Below are positions 35,160-45,352 of a stretch of DNA of 64,000 nucleotides, piece after piece (within the stretch, counting starts at the first letter, position 1; every line of letters starts with the position of its first letter). The DNA comes from Desulfobacteraceae bacterium. GTDB lineage: Bacteria; Desulfobacterota; Desulfobacteria; Desulfobacterales; Desulfosarcinaceae. The position numbers and the translations under genes are program-made. The DNA lies in contig JAAERL010000131.1 of assembly GCA_024230435.1 (NCBI GenBank), forward strand, positions 1 through 64,000, given 5' to 3'. Under the pieces are notes generated by a model. That model did not search any database. It had not been told where the DNA came from and saw nothing but the letters and a program-made list of their open reading frames with translations.

Positions 35160-36308
35160 CTACATCATATCTTCTTGAGTTTCACTGATAATTTTATCAA
35201 TTTGCTTTTTCAAGCTTTTGGGCAAACCTTCAATATCAACATTGAGAAAACCACGCACAATGGTTGAGACAGCTTCATCTTCATCAAGCCCCCTGGCCAT
35301 AAGGTATTCAATTTCACGTTGTTCAATTTTACCCACTGCTGCTTCATGCGACATTTCAACTCCCGGTTGATATCCTCGCAACTCCGGGATGGCTTGCATC
35401 AGCCCATCTTTTAATATCAACCCCTTACACTCCAAATGGGCTTTGATTCCGGCAACTTTTCCAACCAGTTCACCCCGGGCGATAATTGTTCCGCCCGCAG
35501 ATAAGGCACGCGATATGATTTCAGCGCGTGTTCCCGGCGCATCCAGAATAACGCGTGAACCAACATCCAAATGAGACCCCGGACCTGCGGCAATTATGCT
35601 GTTAAAGCGGGCAACTGCTCCTTGTCCGGCAAGCTGTGTCGTTGGATACATTTGTAATGAACCTACTGGCTTAAGACAAATATAGTTGGACACGAAGACG
35701 CCGCCAGCTTCTACGTGTATATGGGTACGCGGGCGAACATTTATCTTTTCACCCCAGTCGTGAATCATTGTAAAATGAAGTTTAGCGCCTTTTTTTACAT
35801 AAATTTCAGATACGCCAACATGCATCCCTGATAGCAGGTGGCGGGATGTGGCGCAACCGGTAATAACTTGAAGATGCGACCCCTCTTCGGCAATTACAAC
35901 GTTGTGAACATTTTGTGAAAAATTATTTTTGGCGATGTAAAGGCAAGCCTGAACAGGCTGTTCGATATGAGCGCCCTCAGCCGCATGGATAAAATAACCT
36001 TCATGCGGCTTTTCTTTGGCCCTGGTTGTAAATTCATCGGATTCCGGACGTATGTTCCGCCACAGGTAGCTATCAAGCCATTGATGAGATTCCAACGCTT
36101 TGGTAATAGGGAGCACCTCTACGCCAGGCTGTTTTGCATGCGAATGAATAACGGAAAGATCCTTTTGAATGAAAGTGCCCGCCCGGAATTGCTCATTTGT
36201 ATCAACGCCAACATTTAGAAAATCTTCGGTTTCCTGAGCATCTATTTTCCCGAGATTTTCCTCATAGGCATGCTTTTGAGTCTCATTCAAATACTGGTCA
36301 AATTTCAT
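35160..36308 (-). CDS. Fe-S cluster assembly scaffold SmsB (SufB/SufD family)
   Basis: This is the scaffold partner of the SufC-type ATPase. The 382-residue beta-helix protein has the family end motifs: HLECKGLIL with the conserved Cys and SHEAAVGKI with the conserved His, both needed for cluster building in SufB. Only one SufB/D-type gene is present and no sufS, sufU or sufE, which matches the two-gene SMS (SmsCB) systems described in archaea and some anaerobic bacteria. An ATG at 36356 is possible, but the ATG at 36308 follows GAAGG and starts with the expected MKFDQYL. Confidence 0.88.
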   Translation of the reverse strand: MKFDQYLNETQKHAYEENLGKIDAQETEDFLNVGVDTNEQFRAGTFIQKDLSVIHSHAKQPGVEVLPITKALESHQWLDSYLWRNIRPESDEFTTRAKEKPHEGYFIHAAEGAHIEQPVQACLYIAKNNFSQNVHNVVIAEEGSHLQVITGCATSRHLLSGMHVGVSEIYVKKGAKLHFTMIHDWGEKINVRPRTHIHVEAGGVFVSNYICLKPVGSLQMYPTTQLAGQGAVARFNSIIAAGPGSHLDVGSRVILDAPGTRAEIISRALSAGGTIIARGELVGKVAGIKAHLECKGLILKDGLMQAIPELRGYQPGVEMSHEAAVGKIEQREIEYLMARGLDEDEAVSTIVRGFLNVDIEGLPKSLKKQIDKIISETQEDMM

Positions 36309-36325
36309 TGTGCCTTCTTTTTTTT

Positions 36326-37099
36326 CTACTGTATGTCCATTGCGCATCGAACACACTCCTCGTATCCATATTCACCAATCCACTTAAGAATTTCACGAGC
36401 GTTTCGCGAACAACATAAATGACCGTTATAAAGAACTTGTCCACGATCTGCGGTAATATAATCCAAAATATGCCCGGTGTGGGTAATAACAAGCGCAGAT
36501 TTATTCATGTCACTTTCAACCAGCTTGTGAGATTTACCTTTGGCATATTTTACACCGCGATGCAAAAGCATGTTGATGGTTTCCCCAATCAACACCATAT
36601 TTTCCAAATCGACCCCGGATTCAGGCTCGTCCAATAATACAAGACCAGGGTCTTGAGCCATCAACTGCAGTAACTCGCTACGTTTTATTTCACCCCCGGA
36701 GAAATTATGATTGACATCCCTGTCAAGAAATTCGCTAAAATTCAATTCTTTGGCCATCAATTCGATATCTATGCCGCGATTACGCTTTTGGGCACAAATA
36801 TCAACAATATTTCTCGTTTTTAATCCATTAATCGTTGGCGGCCGTTGAAAGGAGACTCCGATTCCCAGTTGGGCGCGTTCATGGATGGGTTTATAAGTGA
36901 TATCTTCACCATTATAAACAATTTTTCCGTGTGTCACCTCATATCCTGAAAATCCCATAATTGTCATCATCAATGTGGTTTTTCCAGAACCATTAGGACC
37001 AAAAAGGATATGGGTTTCCCCATTGGGAATTTCCATATTGACACTATTGAGTATCGTGCGCCCGCCGACTTCAACCCTGAGTTCTTCGACGACTAACAT
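36326..37099 (-). CDS. Fe-S cluster assembly ATPase SmsC (SufC family)
   Basis: An ABC-type ATPase that drives SmsB. The 257 residues show Walker A FGPNGSGKTTLMM, signature NFSGGEIKRSELLQ, Walker B LVLLDEPESGVD and the switch His in VITHTGHIL. The C-terminus ends with several Cys (CCSRNA and CVRCAMD), more than in E. coli SufC. It lies 17 bases upstream of smsB on the same strand. Confidence 0.92.
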   Translation of the reverse strand: MLVVEELRVEVGGRTILNSVNMEIPNGETHILFGPNGSGKTTLMMTIMGFSGYEVTHGKIVYNGEDITYKPIHERAQLGIGVSFQRPPTINGLKTRNIVDICAQKRNRGIDIELMAKELNFSEFLDRDVNHNFSGGEIKRSELLQLMAQDPGLVLLDEPESGVDLENMVLIGETINMLLHRGVKYAKGKSHKLVESDMNKSALVITHTGHILDYITADRGQVLYNGHLCCSRNAREILKWIGEYGYEECVRCAMDIQ

Positions 37100-37176
37100 A
37101 TATCCACCTCTAAAAAAATAATATCTTTAGGGATTTTAAATTTACAAATCCCCCTTATCACCGTCCGCTGTTAAAA

Positions 37177-37563
<387 letters not shown>

Positions 37564-37609
37564 TTTTTCATCTCTTTATCTTTAGACGATTAGCGGAAAA
37601 AAACATACC

Positions 37610-37645
37610 ATCTTAAAACATACCATCTTAACAGATACCATCTTA
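37610..37645 (-). repeat. Three tandem TAAGATGGTAT units upstream of rnpB
   Basis: On the minus strand TAAGAT begins three units spaced exactly 15 bases apart (37640-37645, 37625-37630, 37610-37615), each followed by GGTAT. The first is the -10 box of the predicted rnpB promoter, so the repeat multiplies -10-like sequences. Confidence 0.75.
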
Positions 37646-37668
37646 CGCTTTGTTTTTTTCGAGTTCAA
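37640..37668 (-). promoter_or_regulatory. Promoter of rnpB
   Basis: On the minus strand TTGAAC (37663-37668), 17 bases, TAAGAT (37640-37645). Transcription from here would begin about 70 bases before the mature 5' end, so processing or use of one of the downstream TAAGAT copies is possible. Confidence 0.5.
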
Positions 37669-37782
37669 GGCATTCCAAAGTTTGCATACTTGACATATTC
37701 GCACCTTTGGCACAACTTAATCAGATAAAAAAAAGGCAAGCAAGGCGTTATATTTTTTGACAAAAATCGCCTTATTATGAAA

Positions 37783-38517
37783 TCAATCCTCTTCCTCAAT
37801 TAGTTTTCCCGGATAGATAATTCGTTGACAATACGGGCAATGGCGCAAACTATCCATTTTAAGTAAATCATTAACCATCTGCGGTGGGATATTCATACGG
37901 CAAACCTGGCAAACGCCATCGGAAATGGCTGCCATTGCGATGCCTTTGCCTTGACGTTTGACCTTTTCAAATAATTTTTGCAGCTTTGGGTCAAACTTTG
38001 TCCAAATGGAATCCCGTTCTTGCTTGAATTGTTCAAAAACCTGTTGCTGCGACTGTTCTCTTTTCCGTATATTTGCCTGTTGTTCTTCAATTTCGGATTT
38101 TATCTGCGCAAACCCCGCAGACAGTGAAGCCACCTCGGCTTCCATCGTTTCTATTATTTCCAGGGCCTGCAGCATGCCATCTTCAATTTGGGAACGTTTG
38201 GCTTTTAAGTCATCTATTTCTTTGAGCAGAGACTGATATTCCTTGTTCGTTTTTACCGAACGAAGCTTGCCCTCATTCTTGATTACCCTGTCGTCAATTT
38301 CTTTGACTTCGGCTTCACTATCCCGGTATAGCTTTTTTGTTCCATTTAATTCGGTCTTCTTTTGACCTGCGGTTTCACCGAATACATCGGCCTTTTTTCC
38401 CAATTCATTTATTTCAGCTTCAACTCCCGATAGGTCGGCGTCTATCCTTGACATCGCATTTTCGGTTTTTTGAAGGGCTGCCATAATATATAGTTGTTCT
38501 ACGATATTCTTATCCAT
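37783..38517 (-). CDS. Coiled-coil protein with C-terminal C4 zinc ribbon
   Basis: The 244 residues are a long antiparallel coiled coil (about 10-180) followed by a zinc ribbon with CQVCRMNIPP and CPYCQRIIY (about 200-235). This is the zf-RING_7/CdsZ-type family found next to NIF3-like genes in many bacteria. Chlamydial CT398 is a structural member. The molecular role is not settled; links to RNA or flagellar/secretion proteins have been proposed. The NIF3-like gene lies 39 bases upstream on the same strand. Confidence 0.85.
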   Translation of the reverse strand: MDKNIVEQLYIMAALQKTENAMSRIDADLSGVEAEINELGKKADVFGETAGQKKTELNGTKKLYRDSEAEVKEIDDRVIKNEGKLRSVKTNKEYQSLLKEIDDLKAKRSQIEDGMLQALEIIETMEAEVASLSAGFAQIKSEIEEQQANIRKREQSQQQVFEQFKQERDSIWTKFDPKLQKLFEKVKRQGKGIAMAAISDGVCQVCRMNIPPQMVNDLLKMDSLRHCPYCQRIIYPGKLIEEED

Positions 38518-38556
38518 TTAATTACCCGCCCTTAGGATATTGGAAGTTTCAAGTCC

Positions 38557-39411
38557 TCATTTAAAAATAAATGGGTCCTTTTCGATATGGCAAGGCTCTA
38601 TGGCAACCTGCCATTCAGCGGCTTTTACAGCTTGCCGCAACCTTTGAGTCAGCACATCAACGATAATGTGCTCGGATGCAAAATGCCCTATATCTATTAA
38701 GGCTTTTCCGGCCTCTTCAACAATTCTGGCATCGTGATAACGTAAGTCCCCACTGATGTAAACCTGCGCTGTGCTATCTAAAAAATCGTTTAACAAACCA
38801 CTGCCTGATCCTGAACAAACGGCGACACGATGAACAGACATTTCAGGATTACCCGTAAACCTGAGTACCTTGAGGTTAAAAACGGTTTTCATCTTTTCGA
38901 CGAGTTTAGATAATCTGATAGCAGATCTCAATTCGCCCACGCGGCCGAGACCGTAATTTTCACTATCACCGATTAGATCTTCGTCCATGGGACCATGATA
39001 TGGAGCCAAAGAGGTGGTATTTTGCAGACCTATTTTCTCGGCAAGAATGTCGTTGATTCCCGCCTGCACACTATCCAGATTGGTGTGGGCCGCATATATG
39101 GCTGTCTGGGAAGTAATTGCAGCATCAATGATTTTCCCAATTCCGGTTTCCAGGTCCAGCCTTTGCAAAGGACGCAGAATCAATGGATGATGTGTAATTA
39201 CCAAATCAGCGCTCTGTTTAATGGCTTTGCCTATAACTTGGGCTTGCGGGTCAAGTGCTATCAGAATTTTTTTTACCGCTTGTCCGGGTTTACCGACCTG
39301 CAGTCCACTGTTATCCCATTCTTCAGCCAGGTACGGCGGCGCCATATGTTCCATGATATCTATGATATCAGCCAGCAGCGGGATATTACCTTCATATTGC
39401 GCCATCATCAT
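38557..39411 (-). CDS. NIF3-like dinuclear metal protein
   Basis: Members form hexameric toroids with a two-metal site. The 284 residues have EEWDNSGLQVG, VITHHPLI with paired His, AAHTNLDS, and the C-terminal DIGHFASE with the last His/Glu ligands. It may have hydrolase activity on an unknown substrate; older annotations as GTP cyclohydrolase are doubtful. It is the short form without the inserted PII-like domain. Three Met codons in a row (39411, 39408, 39405) leave the exact start open. Confidence 0.9.
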   Translation of the reverse strand: MMMAQYEGNIPLLADIIDIMEHMAPPYLAEEWDNSGLQVGKPGQAVKKILIALDPQAQVIGKAIKQSADLVITHHPLILRPLQRLDLETGIGKIIDAAITSQTAIYAAHTNLDSVQAGINDILAEKIGLQNTTSLAPYHGPMDEDLIGDSENYGLGRVGELRSAIRLSKLVEKMKTVFNLKVLRFTGNPEMSVHRVAVCSGSGSGLLNDFLDSTAQVYISGDLRYHDARIVEEAGKALIDIGHFASEHIIVDVLTQRLRQAVKAAEWQVAIEPCHIEKDPFIFK

Positions 39412-39504
39412 ACCTTCCGTAAGGATTCAAAAGTAATCCAGAGACGGCCTTTATCAGGGCATTTAAAGATACAAACCGCCTGCGGTACTTACTTGCTGTT
39501 TGAA

Positions 39505-39541
39505 CAAAAAAGGCGCGGCCGGTAAAACCAGCCTCGCCTTG
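39505..39541 (-). terminator. Terminator downstream of the CAU tRNA
   Basis: On the minus strand AAGGCGAGGCTGG pairs with CCGGCCGCGCCTT around TTTTA, with one A/G mismatch, and TTTTTT follows. Confidence 0.7.
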
Positions 39542-39665
39542 CAAGCAGTTAGCGATTTTTAAAATCGCTTTGTATGTTGATACACTTCCAACAGGTCTTT
39601 CCAAAATATTATCTCATTTCCAAATATAACCTGTTTGCTGACCTGCCGGTAAAGGACGAAATAAG

Positions 39666-39738
39666 TGGGCCCACCTGGGATCGAACCAGGGACCTACCGG
39701 TTATGAGCCGGTGGCTCTGCCAACTGAGCTATGGGCCC
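39666..39738 (-). tRNA. tRNA with CAT anticodon (elongator Met or Ile2)
   Basis: 73 bases folding as a class I tRNA: acceptor GGGCCCA/TGGGCCC, D arm AGCTCAGTTGGCAGAGC, anticodon loop CTCATAA, T arm GGTTCGATCC. CCA is not encoded. It is not initiator tRNA, since the acceptor's first pair is matched and the anticodon stem lacks three G-C pairs of the initiator type. Whether the C34 is changed to lysidine (Ile) cannot be read from sequence alone. Confidence 0.93.
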
Positions 39739-39756
39739 GCTAACAACAGAAACCTT

Positions 39757-39785
39757 TCTCTACCTTTAAGTTACTTGTTTGTCAA
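39757..39785 (-). promoter_or_regulatory. Promoter of the CAU tRNA
   Basis: On the minus strand a perfect TTGACA (39780-39785) and, after 17 bases, TAGAGA (39757-39762), about 19 bases before the tRNA 5' end. Confidence 0.5.
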
Positions 39786-39821
39786 TTCTTTCTGAGGCCC
39801 AAAGGCTATTTTTTTTAATTT

Positions 39822-41702
39822 CTAAATATCGATAAAACTTTTAAGCTTCCTGCTCCTTGTTGGATGCCTGAGTTTGCGCAGAGCCTTTGCTTCAATTTGC
39901 CGAATTCGCTCACGGGTAACTGTAAAATCCTGGCCCACCTCTTCGAGCGTATGATCAGCTTTTTCACCGATGCCAAAGCGCATGCGCAACACTTTTTCCT
40001 CACGGGGCGTTAAAGTGGCTAAGACCTTTCTTGTCTGTTCAGCCAAATTGAGGCTTACGGCGGCATCCGATGGCAACATAAATTTCTTGTCCTCGATAAA
40101 ATCGCCCAAGTGACTATCTTCTTCTTCTCCGATTGGTGTTTCCAGGGAAATGGGCTCACGTGCAATCTTGAGCACCTTGCGCACCTTGTCCAGCGGAATT
40201 TCCATCTTTTCGGCGATTTCTTCCGGGCGGGGCTCCCGGCCAAGCTCCTGAACCAGGTACCGCGAGGTTCGTATTAGCTTATTGATAGTCTCAATCATGT
40301 GCACAGGAATACGAATCGTCCGAGCCTGATCCGCTATCGCCCGGGTAATGGCTTGACGTATCCACCAAGTGGCGTATGTGCTGAACTTATAACCCCGCCG
40401 GTACTCAAATTTATCCACGGCTTTCATCAAACCGATATTACCTTCCTGAATGAGATCTAAAAACTGCAGCCCCCGGTTGGTATATTTTTTGGCAATACTT
40501 ACCACTAATCTGAGGTTGGCTTTAATAAGTTCGCTTTTTGCCATCTTGGCCCGCAGCCTGCCCTCATCCACATTGGATAATATCCGTTTCAATATCCGGC
40601 TATTGGCTTTGATGGAGCTTTCTTTTTGATCGATATTGTCGGCAATACTATAAATAAGAGAATATAGCGTCTCCAGATCCTTTTCAGTCATATCGGATTT
40701 CTGGTCTGCCATTTCTAAAAAAGCAGGTTTTTCGACAAGATTTTTCCTGAAAGAAGCCACCGGAACGCTCATAGATTCGGCACAACCGGTAATGACCCGG
40801 TTCATCGTATCAAACCAGCTAATTTGATTGCGAATTTCTTCTTCGATTTGATCTATGACACCACCTTCAAGGCGCCATTCCTTTAGCATATCAAAAATTT
40901 TCTGGTTACGCCGGGCGATACATCTCCTGATTCGCCGCTGTTCGTCCGATTTAAGCTTATCCCCATTGAAAAGTTTGTCCCGGAATTCCATATTTTCACC
41001 ATGAACTTGCCTTATGTCGCTCATAGTTTTCATGAACGTATCGATCTGGTCAAGTTCATCCTGGTAGGTATCCCCCTCATCGATATCGCGCAGCACATGT
41101 TTGGGGCGCATCATATGATTTTCAATGCATTTGCCCAATTCGAGCAAATATTCCACACCAATGGTGGTTTCCAGCAAGGCTTTGAGCACATCCTGCTCGC
41201 CGGCCTCGATTTTTTTGGCGATTTCGACCTCTCCTTCGCGGCTTAAAAGAGTAACCAGCCCCATTTCACGCAAGTACATTTTAACGGGATCTGTGACTGA
41301 CCCATAATCGGGCACTGCTTCAGCGCCCTCCTTGGCAGTTCCTCCAGGCGCCTTTGCAGCCGGTTTGACCATTTTATGATTTTCATGATCAACAATATCG
41401 ATACCCAAATCATCAAACATGATAAGTGTTTCATCAATGTTTTCAGCGGTAAGCATCTCATCCGGAAGTGCCGCATTTATTTCGTCATAGGTAAGGAAGC
41501 CTTGTTTTTTTCCTTGAGTTATCAAGTCTTTCATGGCTTTCTCATCGACAGCTTTCTGGTTTTTGTCATTGGACGCGGTGTTTTTTTTATTCACTTGTTT
41601 TTTATTCACTTGCGATTGAGCCATGACAGTTGAATCTTCATTTTTTTTTAAATCTTTTACGGCATCCATTTTATTGGTTCCGGAATTTTTCATTTTCGCC
41701 AT
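39822..41702 (-). CDS. rpoD: Primary sigma factor RpoD (sigma70)
   Basis: The 626-residue housekeeping sigma factor shows region 1.1 (about 50-115), region 1.2 with [11 protein letters not shown], a non-conserved insert, region 2 with [21 protein letters not shown] in pieces and the -10 reading [10 protein letters not shown], region 3, and region 4 with the -35 helix [18 protein letters not shown]. The N-terminus is a Lys/Gln/Asn-rich extension of about 45 residues. AGGAGG lies nine bases before the ATG. It follows dnaG by 20 bases as in the macromolecular synthesis operon, but rpsU is not upstream. Confidence 0.98.
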   Translation of the reverse strand: MAKMKNSGTNKMDAVKDLKKNEDSTVMAQSQVNKKQVNKKNTASNDKNQKAVDEKAMKDLITQGKKQGFLTYDEINAALPDEMLTAENIDETLIMFDDLGIDIVDHENHKMVKPAAKAPGGTAKEGAEAVPDYGSVTDPVKMYLREMGLVTLLSREGEVEIAKKIEAGEQDVLKALLETTIGVEYLLELGKCIENHMMRPKHVLRDIDEGDTYQDELDQIDTFMKTMSDIRQVHGENMEFRDKLFNGDKLKSDEQRRIRRCIARRNQKIFDMLKEWRLEGGVIDQIEEEIRNQISWFDTMNRVITGCAESMSVPVASFRKNLVEKPAFLEMADQKSDMTEKDLETLYSLIYSIADNIDQKESSIKANSRILKRILSNVDEGRLRAKMAKSELIKANLRLVVSIAKKYTNRGLQFLDLIQEGNIGLMKAVDKFEYRRGYKFSTYATWWIRQAITRAIADQARTIRIPVHMIETINKLIRTSRYLVQELGREPRPEEIAEKMEIPLDKVRKVLKIAREPISLETPIGEEEDSHLGDFIEDKKFMLPSDAAVSLNLAEQTRKVLATLTPREEKVLRMRFGIGEKADHTLEEVGQDFTVTRERIRQIEAKALRKLRHPTRSRKLKSFIDI

Positions 41703-41722
41703 TGGAATTAGCCTCCTGCGAC

Positions 41723-43510
41723 CTACGAGTATATCAGTCCTTTTCCGGCTTGTTTCTGTTTCAAGCGCAGCAGTTCACCTAACAATTCAATATTATTATC
41801 TTTTTCAGCAGCTTCAATTTTACGCTGCAAATCCGATCCAATCTTGCGCAGCTGCCTTTGTTCAATCTGCGACAGAATCCGCTCACAACCATCACGATCC
41901 CAATGCTCTTGTGTCATGGATAGTCGGGTCATTAGACTGCGATGATCAGAATCATTCGTCATTGATATCAGATCGGCCACTTTATCATTTTCCTTAGAAA
42001 ATCGCTCCAAAATTATTCCGGCAACGGCTTTGAGCTTTTGATCTTCAAAAAGATCCAAAATATTGCGCTCGCAAATAACAGAAATCATAACCGGATATTT
42101 TAGCATCATCGCGACAATTTGATGCTCCAAACGATTGTAATCAATTATCATTGGCGGGTCATGCCGCCTGATTATTTTCGATGAGGCCTGATTCCCAGTT
42201 TGCGTACAAGCCTGGCGAACCTTTTCCATAACAGCGGATTGGTCAACTCCCAAACGCTCGGCAATTTCCTGAATATGCAGTGTTCTTGAAACCTTATCCT
42301 CAACAGCGGCCAAAGATCCCTGTAGAGCGGAAATAATCTTTATTTTTCCCTCCACGGAAAGCCCGTGCTCGGCTATGGCTGCATCCATCAAAAACGGGAT
42401 CATCCCACGTGCTCTTTCAGAAACTTCTTTAAAGGAATCGGCGCCATACTCTCTTAAGTAAAGATCCGGATCATAACCTTCAGGCAGAACAAGAATTCGG
42501 GCATCAACGAAGCCTTGCTCAAATACGCTTATACTCCGCATCGCCGCCTTGATTCCGGCCTGGTCTGAATCAAAAACCAGTATGACCTGACCATTTTGTC
42601 CAATTAGACCTTTTAGTGATTGGGCATGCTCTTTTGTCAGAGCAGTCCCCATGGATGCCACCGTGTTTTCAATTCCATATAAGTGCATCGCCAAAACATC
42701 AAAATATCCCTCAACCACAAATATTTTTTCCGTCAAACGCGCCTTTCGCCTAACTTTATCAACGCCATACAACGACCTGCGCTTATTGAAAACGGCTGTT
42801 TCCGGTGAGTTTAGATATTTCGGCATCCCTTCATCTAATACACGTCCTGCATACCCAATAATTTTCCGGCTCGTGTTAAAAATCGGAAAAATAATACGGT
42901 CCCTGAATCTATCGTAATATCCATTTCGTTCTTTTCGCGGAATGACGAGACCAGCCTTTGCAAGAAACTTATCTGCACAAGGCTTATCTCTGAAATATCT
43001 GAGCAGTCCGTCCCAAACGCCGGGGGCGTAACCGAGCATATGAGCATCAATTATATCTTTGTTCATACCCCGGTTATTGAGATATTCCATTGCGCGTCTT
43101 CCGACTTGGGGATCAAATAATTGTTTTCTAAAAAACCCAAGAGCGGCTTCATTTGTCCGGTATAGTTTGTCCCTTTCAGACAGCGCCTTTTTATGCGAAG
43201 CTGTCAGCCGCTCTTGCGGAACCTCAATTCCATATTTATTCGCGATATTGCGAACAGCTTCAGGGAAAGAAAGCCCTTCCTGTTTCATCAGGAAACTGAA
43301 AACATTGCCGCCTGTGTGACAACCAAAACAATAGAAAATCTGTTTTTCCGGACTTACTGAAAAAGATGGTGTTTTTTCAGCATGAAAAGGGCAAAGTCCT
43401 ACGTAATCTCTGCCGGTTTTTTTTAAAACAACTGAGTCTCCAATGAGGTCAACAATATTTGCAGCCTCCTGAATTCGTCTTATGGTATCTTCGGGAATTG
43501 TTTTAGCCAA
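41723..43510 (-). CDS. dnaG: DNA primase
   Basis: DnaG makes RNA primers at the replication fork. The 595 residues begin with the CHC2 zinc finger (CPFH ... CFGC), then the TOPRIM catalytic core with [13 protein letters not shown] and LVFDSDQAG, and a C-terminal DnaB-binding helical domain. All catalytic acidic residues seem present. It is transcribed with rpoD from the promoter at 43564-43593. Confidence 0.97.
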   Translation of the reverse strand: MAKTIPEDTIRRIQEAANIVDLIGDSVVLKKTGRDYVGLCPFHAEKTPSFSVSPEKQIFYCFGCHTGGNVFSFLMKQEGLSFPEAVRNIANKYGIEVPQERLTASHKKALSERDKLYRTNEAALGFFRKQLFDPQVGRRAMEYLNNRGMNKDIIDAHMLGYAPGVWDGLLRYFRDKPCADKFLAKAGLVIPRKERNGYYDRFRDRIIFPIFNTSRKIIGYAGRVLDEGMPKYLNSPETAVFNKRRSLYGVDKVRRKARLTEKIFVVEGYFDVLAMHLYGIENTVASMGTALTKEHAQSLKGLIGQNGQVILVFDSDQAGIKAAMRSISVFEQGFVDARILVLPEGYDPDLYLREYGADSFKEVSERARGMIPFLMDAAIAEHGLSVEGKIKIISALQGSLAAVEDKVSRTLHIQEIAERLGVDQSAVMEKVRQACTQTGNQASSKIIRRHDPPMIIDYNRLEHQIVAMMLKYPVMISVICERNILDLFEDQKLKAVAGIILERFSKENDKVADLISMTNDSDHRSLMTRLSMTQEHWDRDGCERILSQIEQRQLRKIGSDLQRKIEAAEKDNNIELLGELLRLKQKQAGKGLIYS

Positions 43511-43563
43511 CGGCAGCGCCTCGTCTAATTGAATGTATTTCCCTGAGTGCGCATATAGCAGAA

Positions 43564-43593
43564 ATTATACAAAATAGATACTCTTCCCACCAA
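43564..43593 (-). promoter_or_regulatory. Promoter of dnaG-rpoD
   Basis: On the minus strand TTGGTG (43588-43593), 18 bases, then a perfect TATAAT (43564-43569), about 54 bases before the dnaG ATG. The -35 box touches the T run of the upstream terminator. Confidence 0.55.
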
Positions 43594-43625
43594 AAAATAC
43601 TCACTTTTTCAAAATTTCTGAGTAT
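43592..43625 (-). terminator. Terminator of the lipoprotein gene
   Basis: On the minus strand ATACTCA pairs with TGAGTAT and is followed by TTTTT. It lies 20 bases past the lipoprotein stop. Confidence 0.6.
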
Positions 43626-43645
43626 AACTACGCCAAATCAATTTG

Positions 43646-44335
43646 TCAATCATACTTTTTCAATAAATCATCCATCATTTGATTCATGGCATCGGCTGCC
43701 ATCTGCTTAGCTGTAACCCATCGGCCTTTACGGCGCAGAAAGGTACTCAACTGAAACACATTTTTATTCAACGATTGCTGTTTTTCTTTGTAATGCGCCT
43801 GCCAAACGAGCCGCCCTGTTTCCACATTCACAAGGTTCAACTCAAAGGATATACGGGCCGGAGTTTCCACGCCATAATCCCGCCCTACCCGCTCGCGGTA
43901 GTCATACAGGATTCCAGCCATTACAACATCCGCCCCGGCTTTGCCGGCTGCCTTTTGCATACGGGAAACGGCCTCGCCAAGCTCTTTTTCAAATAAACCG
44001 GGCGCAAATTCTTTCTCAGCCGTTATTGTAACGCTCTTGTCCATAAATCCCCGCCTTAACGCCTTGGTCAACTCCACATTCATAGTCCCCAGAACGTTAT
44101 GTTCAACAAATCCGGTCACTACCGAATTTCCAGACAAAGGATTACGAACCTCAACATTTTCCCCTCTTACCTTAAACGCATCAATAAATGGTAAAACCAA
44201 AACATGCTTAAAAGACAGCGTGGGCTGTTTTTGTTTTTTGCCTATCACTGAATGCGAACACCCGGGCAATAAGGCCACAAAGATTAAAAAAAAGATAACA
44301 CACGATTTTTTTCGTAAAATATTTTTTTTAAACAT
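43646..44335 (-). CDS. Predicted outer-membrane lipoprotein
   Basis: The 229 residues start with a basic signal peptide and a lipobox LLPGC (Cys about residue 26). The mature part has HVLVLPFIDAFKV, an early strand of a TolB-N/LpoB/CsgG-like fold, and AGADVVMAGILYDYRERVG, which matches the same group of factors. Its partner is unknown. It lies between hisB and dnaG on the same strand, with a terminator after it. Confidence 0.72.
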   Translation of the reverse strand: MFKKNILRKKSCVIFFLIFVALLPGCSHSVIGKKQKQPTLSFKHVLVLPFIDAFKVRGENVEVRNPLSGNSVVTGFVEHNVLGTMNVELTKALRRGFMDKSVTITAEKEFAPGLFEKELGEAVSRMQKAAGKAGADVVMAGILYDYRERVGRDYGVETPARISFELNLVNVETGRLVWQAHYKEKQQSLNKNVFQLSTFLRRKGRWVTAKQMAADAMNQMMDDLLKKYD

Positions 44336-44377
44336 AATAATTACAATCGGAGGTAAGTTTTTATTAATACCCGAATA

Positions 44378-44965
44378 TTATAGACAGCCTTTTGAAGATG
44401 GCGCCCCATGTACACGGGGATCGAGTGCTGCGGCTTGCCTTAACGCGCGGCCAAAAGCTTTGAAAACGCCTTCAATCATGTGATGCCAGTTTTCACCGTA
44501 GGCAATTGTAATATGGATATTCATACCTGCCTTGTTAGCAACAGCCCGAAAAAACTCTTTCGCCAAAGATTCATCGAAGCTGTTTTGCCGCGGCATGTCC
44601 GGTGGAGTCTGGAAAACCAAAAAGGGCCTATTGGAAAGATCCAGTGTAACGGTTGCAAGAGAATCATCCATTGGAACGGAGAATGACCCATACCTATGGA
44701 TTCCCTTGCGCTGGCCAAGAGCTTGCGATAAGCATGTCCCCAAAACCAGCCCCACATCCTCCACTGTATGGTGGTGGTCAACCCCTATATCACCTATCGC
44801 GGATACGGTCAAATCCAGCAGGCCATGAACAGATAAAAGCGTTAGCATGTGATCAAAAAAACCAATGCCGGTATCTGCTTCTGATTGCCCTTTGCCATCT
44901 AAATTTACACTAATTCGGATCTGCGTCTCTTTTGTTTTTCTTTCAACCTCCGCGGTTCGCTGCAT
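44378..44965 (-). CDS. hisB: Imidazoleglycerol-phosphate dehydratase
   Basis: The seventh enzyme of histidine synthesis, a Mn-dependent dehydratase. The 195 residues carry the duplicated metal motifs: GFFDHML with DHHHTVEDVG, and EFFRAVA with HHMIEGVFKAFGRAL. It is the monofunctional form without a phosphatase domain. No other his gene is adjacent, so the pathway is dispersed. Confidence 0.96.
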   Translation of the reverse strand: MQRTAEVERKTKETQIRISVNLDGKGQSEADTGIGFFDHMLTLLSVHGLLDLTVSAIGDIGVDHHHTVEDVGLVLGTCLSQALGQRKGIHRYGSFSVPMDDSLATVTLDLSNRPFLVFQTPPDMPRQNSFDESLAKEFFRAVANKAGMNIHITIAYGENWHHMIEGVFKAFGRALRQAAALDPRVHGAPSSKGCL

Positions 44966-45352
44966 ATGGCAGTCCTTTCAAGATAATCTTGCGAGCATTC
45001 CCGGAATTTATAAAAAGCGAATTTCCGGACCTTATAGTCTGACACTTTATCTCATAAAATGACTGAAAAACGCCACCCGAAAAAGGCTTTCGCAAAATAG
45101 CGGGGATAAATAAATCCTTGCGCACGAGCCCTACCCCAATTTGCAATATAATGCAAGCGGCCAACATGCCCAAATTCCTACTATTCTGATCCGGTTTGGC
45201 GCCATCTGTCAATGAAAAGGGTTGATTCAATTTCAAAGCGCCAGTATGAACGCACTATCAACAGAAACCGGATTTAATGGAAATGGCGCACGATGTTTGT
45301 GCCCGCAGGATTTTAATACAACGTATAACATTGAAATATTAGGAGAAAAATT
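44966..45352. other. Intergenic region between hisB and the YcaO gene
   Basis: These two genes are divergent, so both promoters should lie here. I see no coding frame of credible composition. No promoter pair was convincing enough to place. The strong AGGAG at 45341-45345 serves the YcaO gene. Confidence 0.5.
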
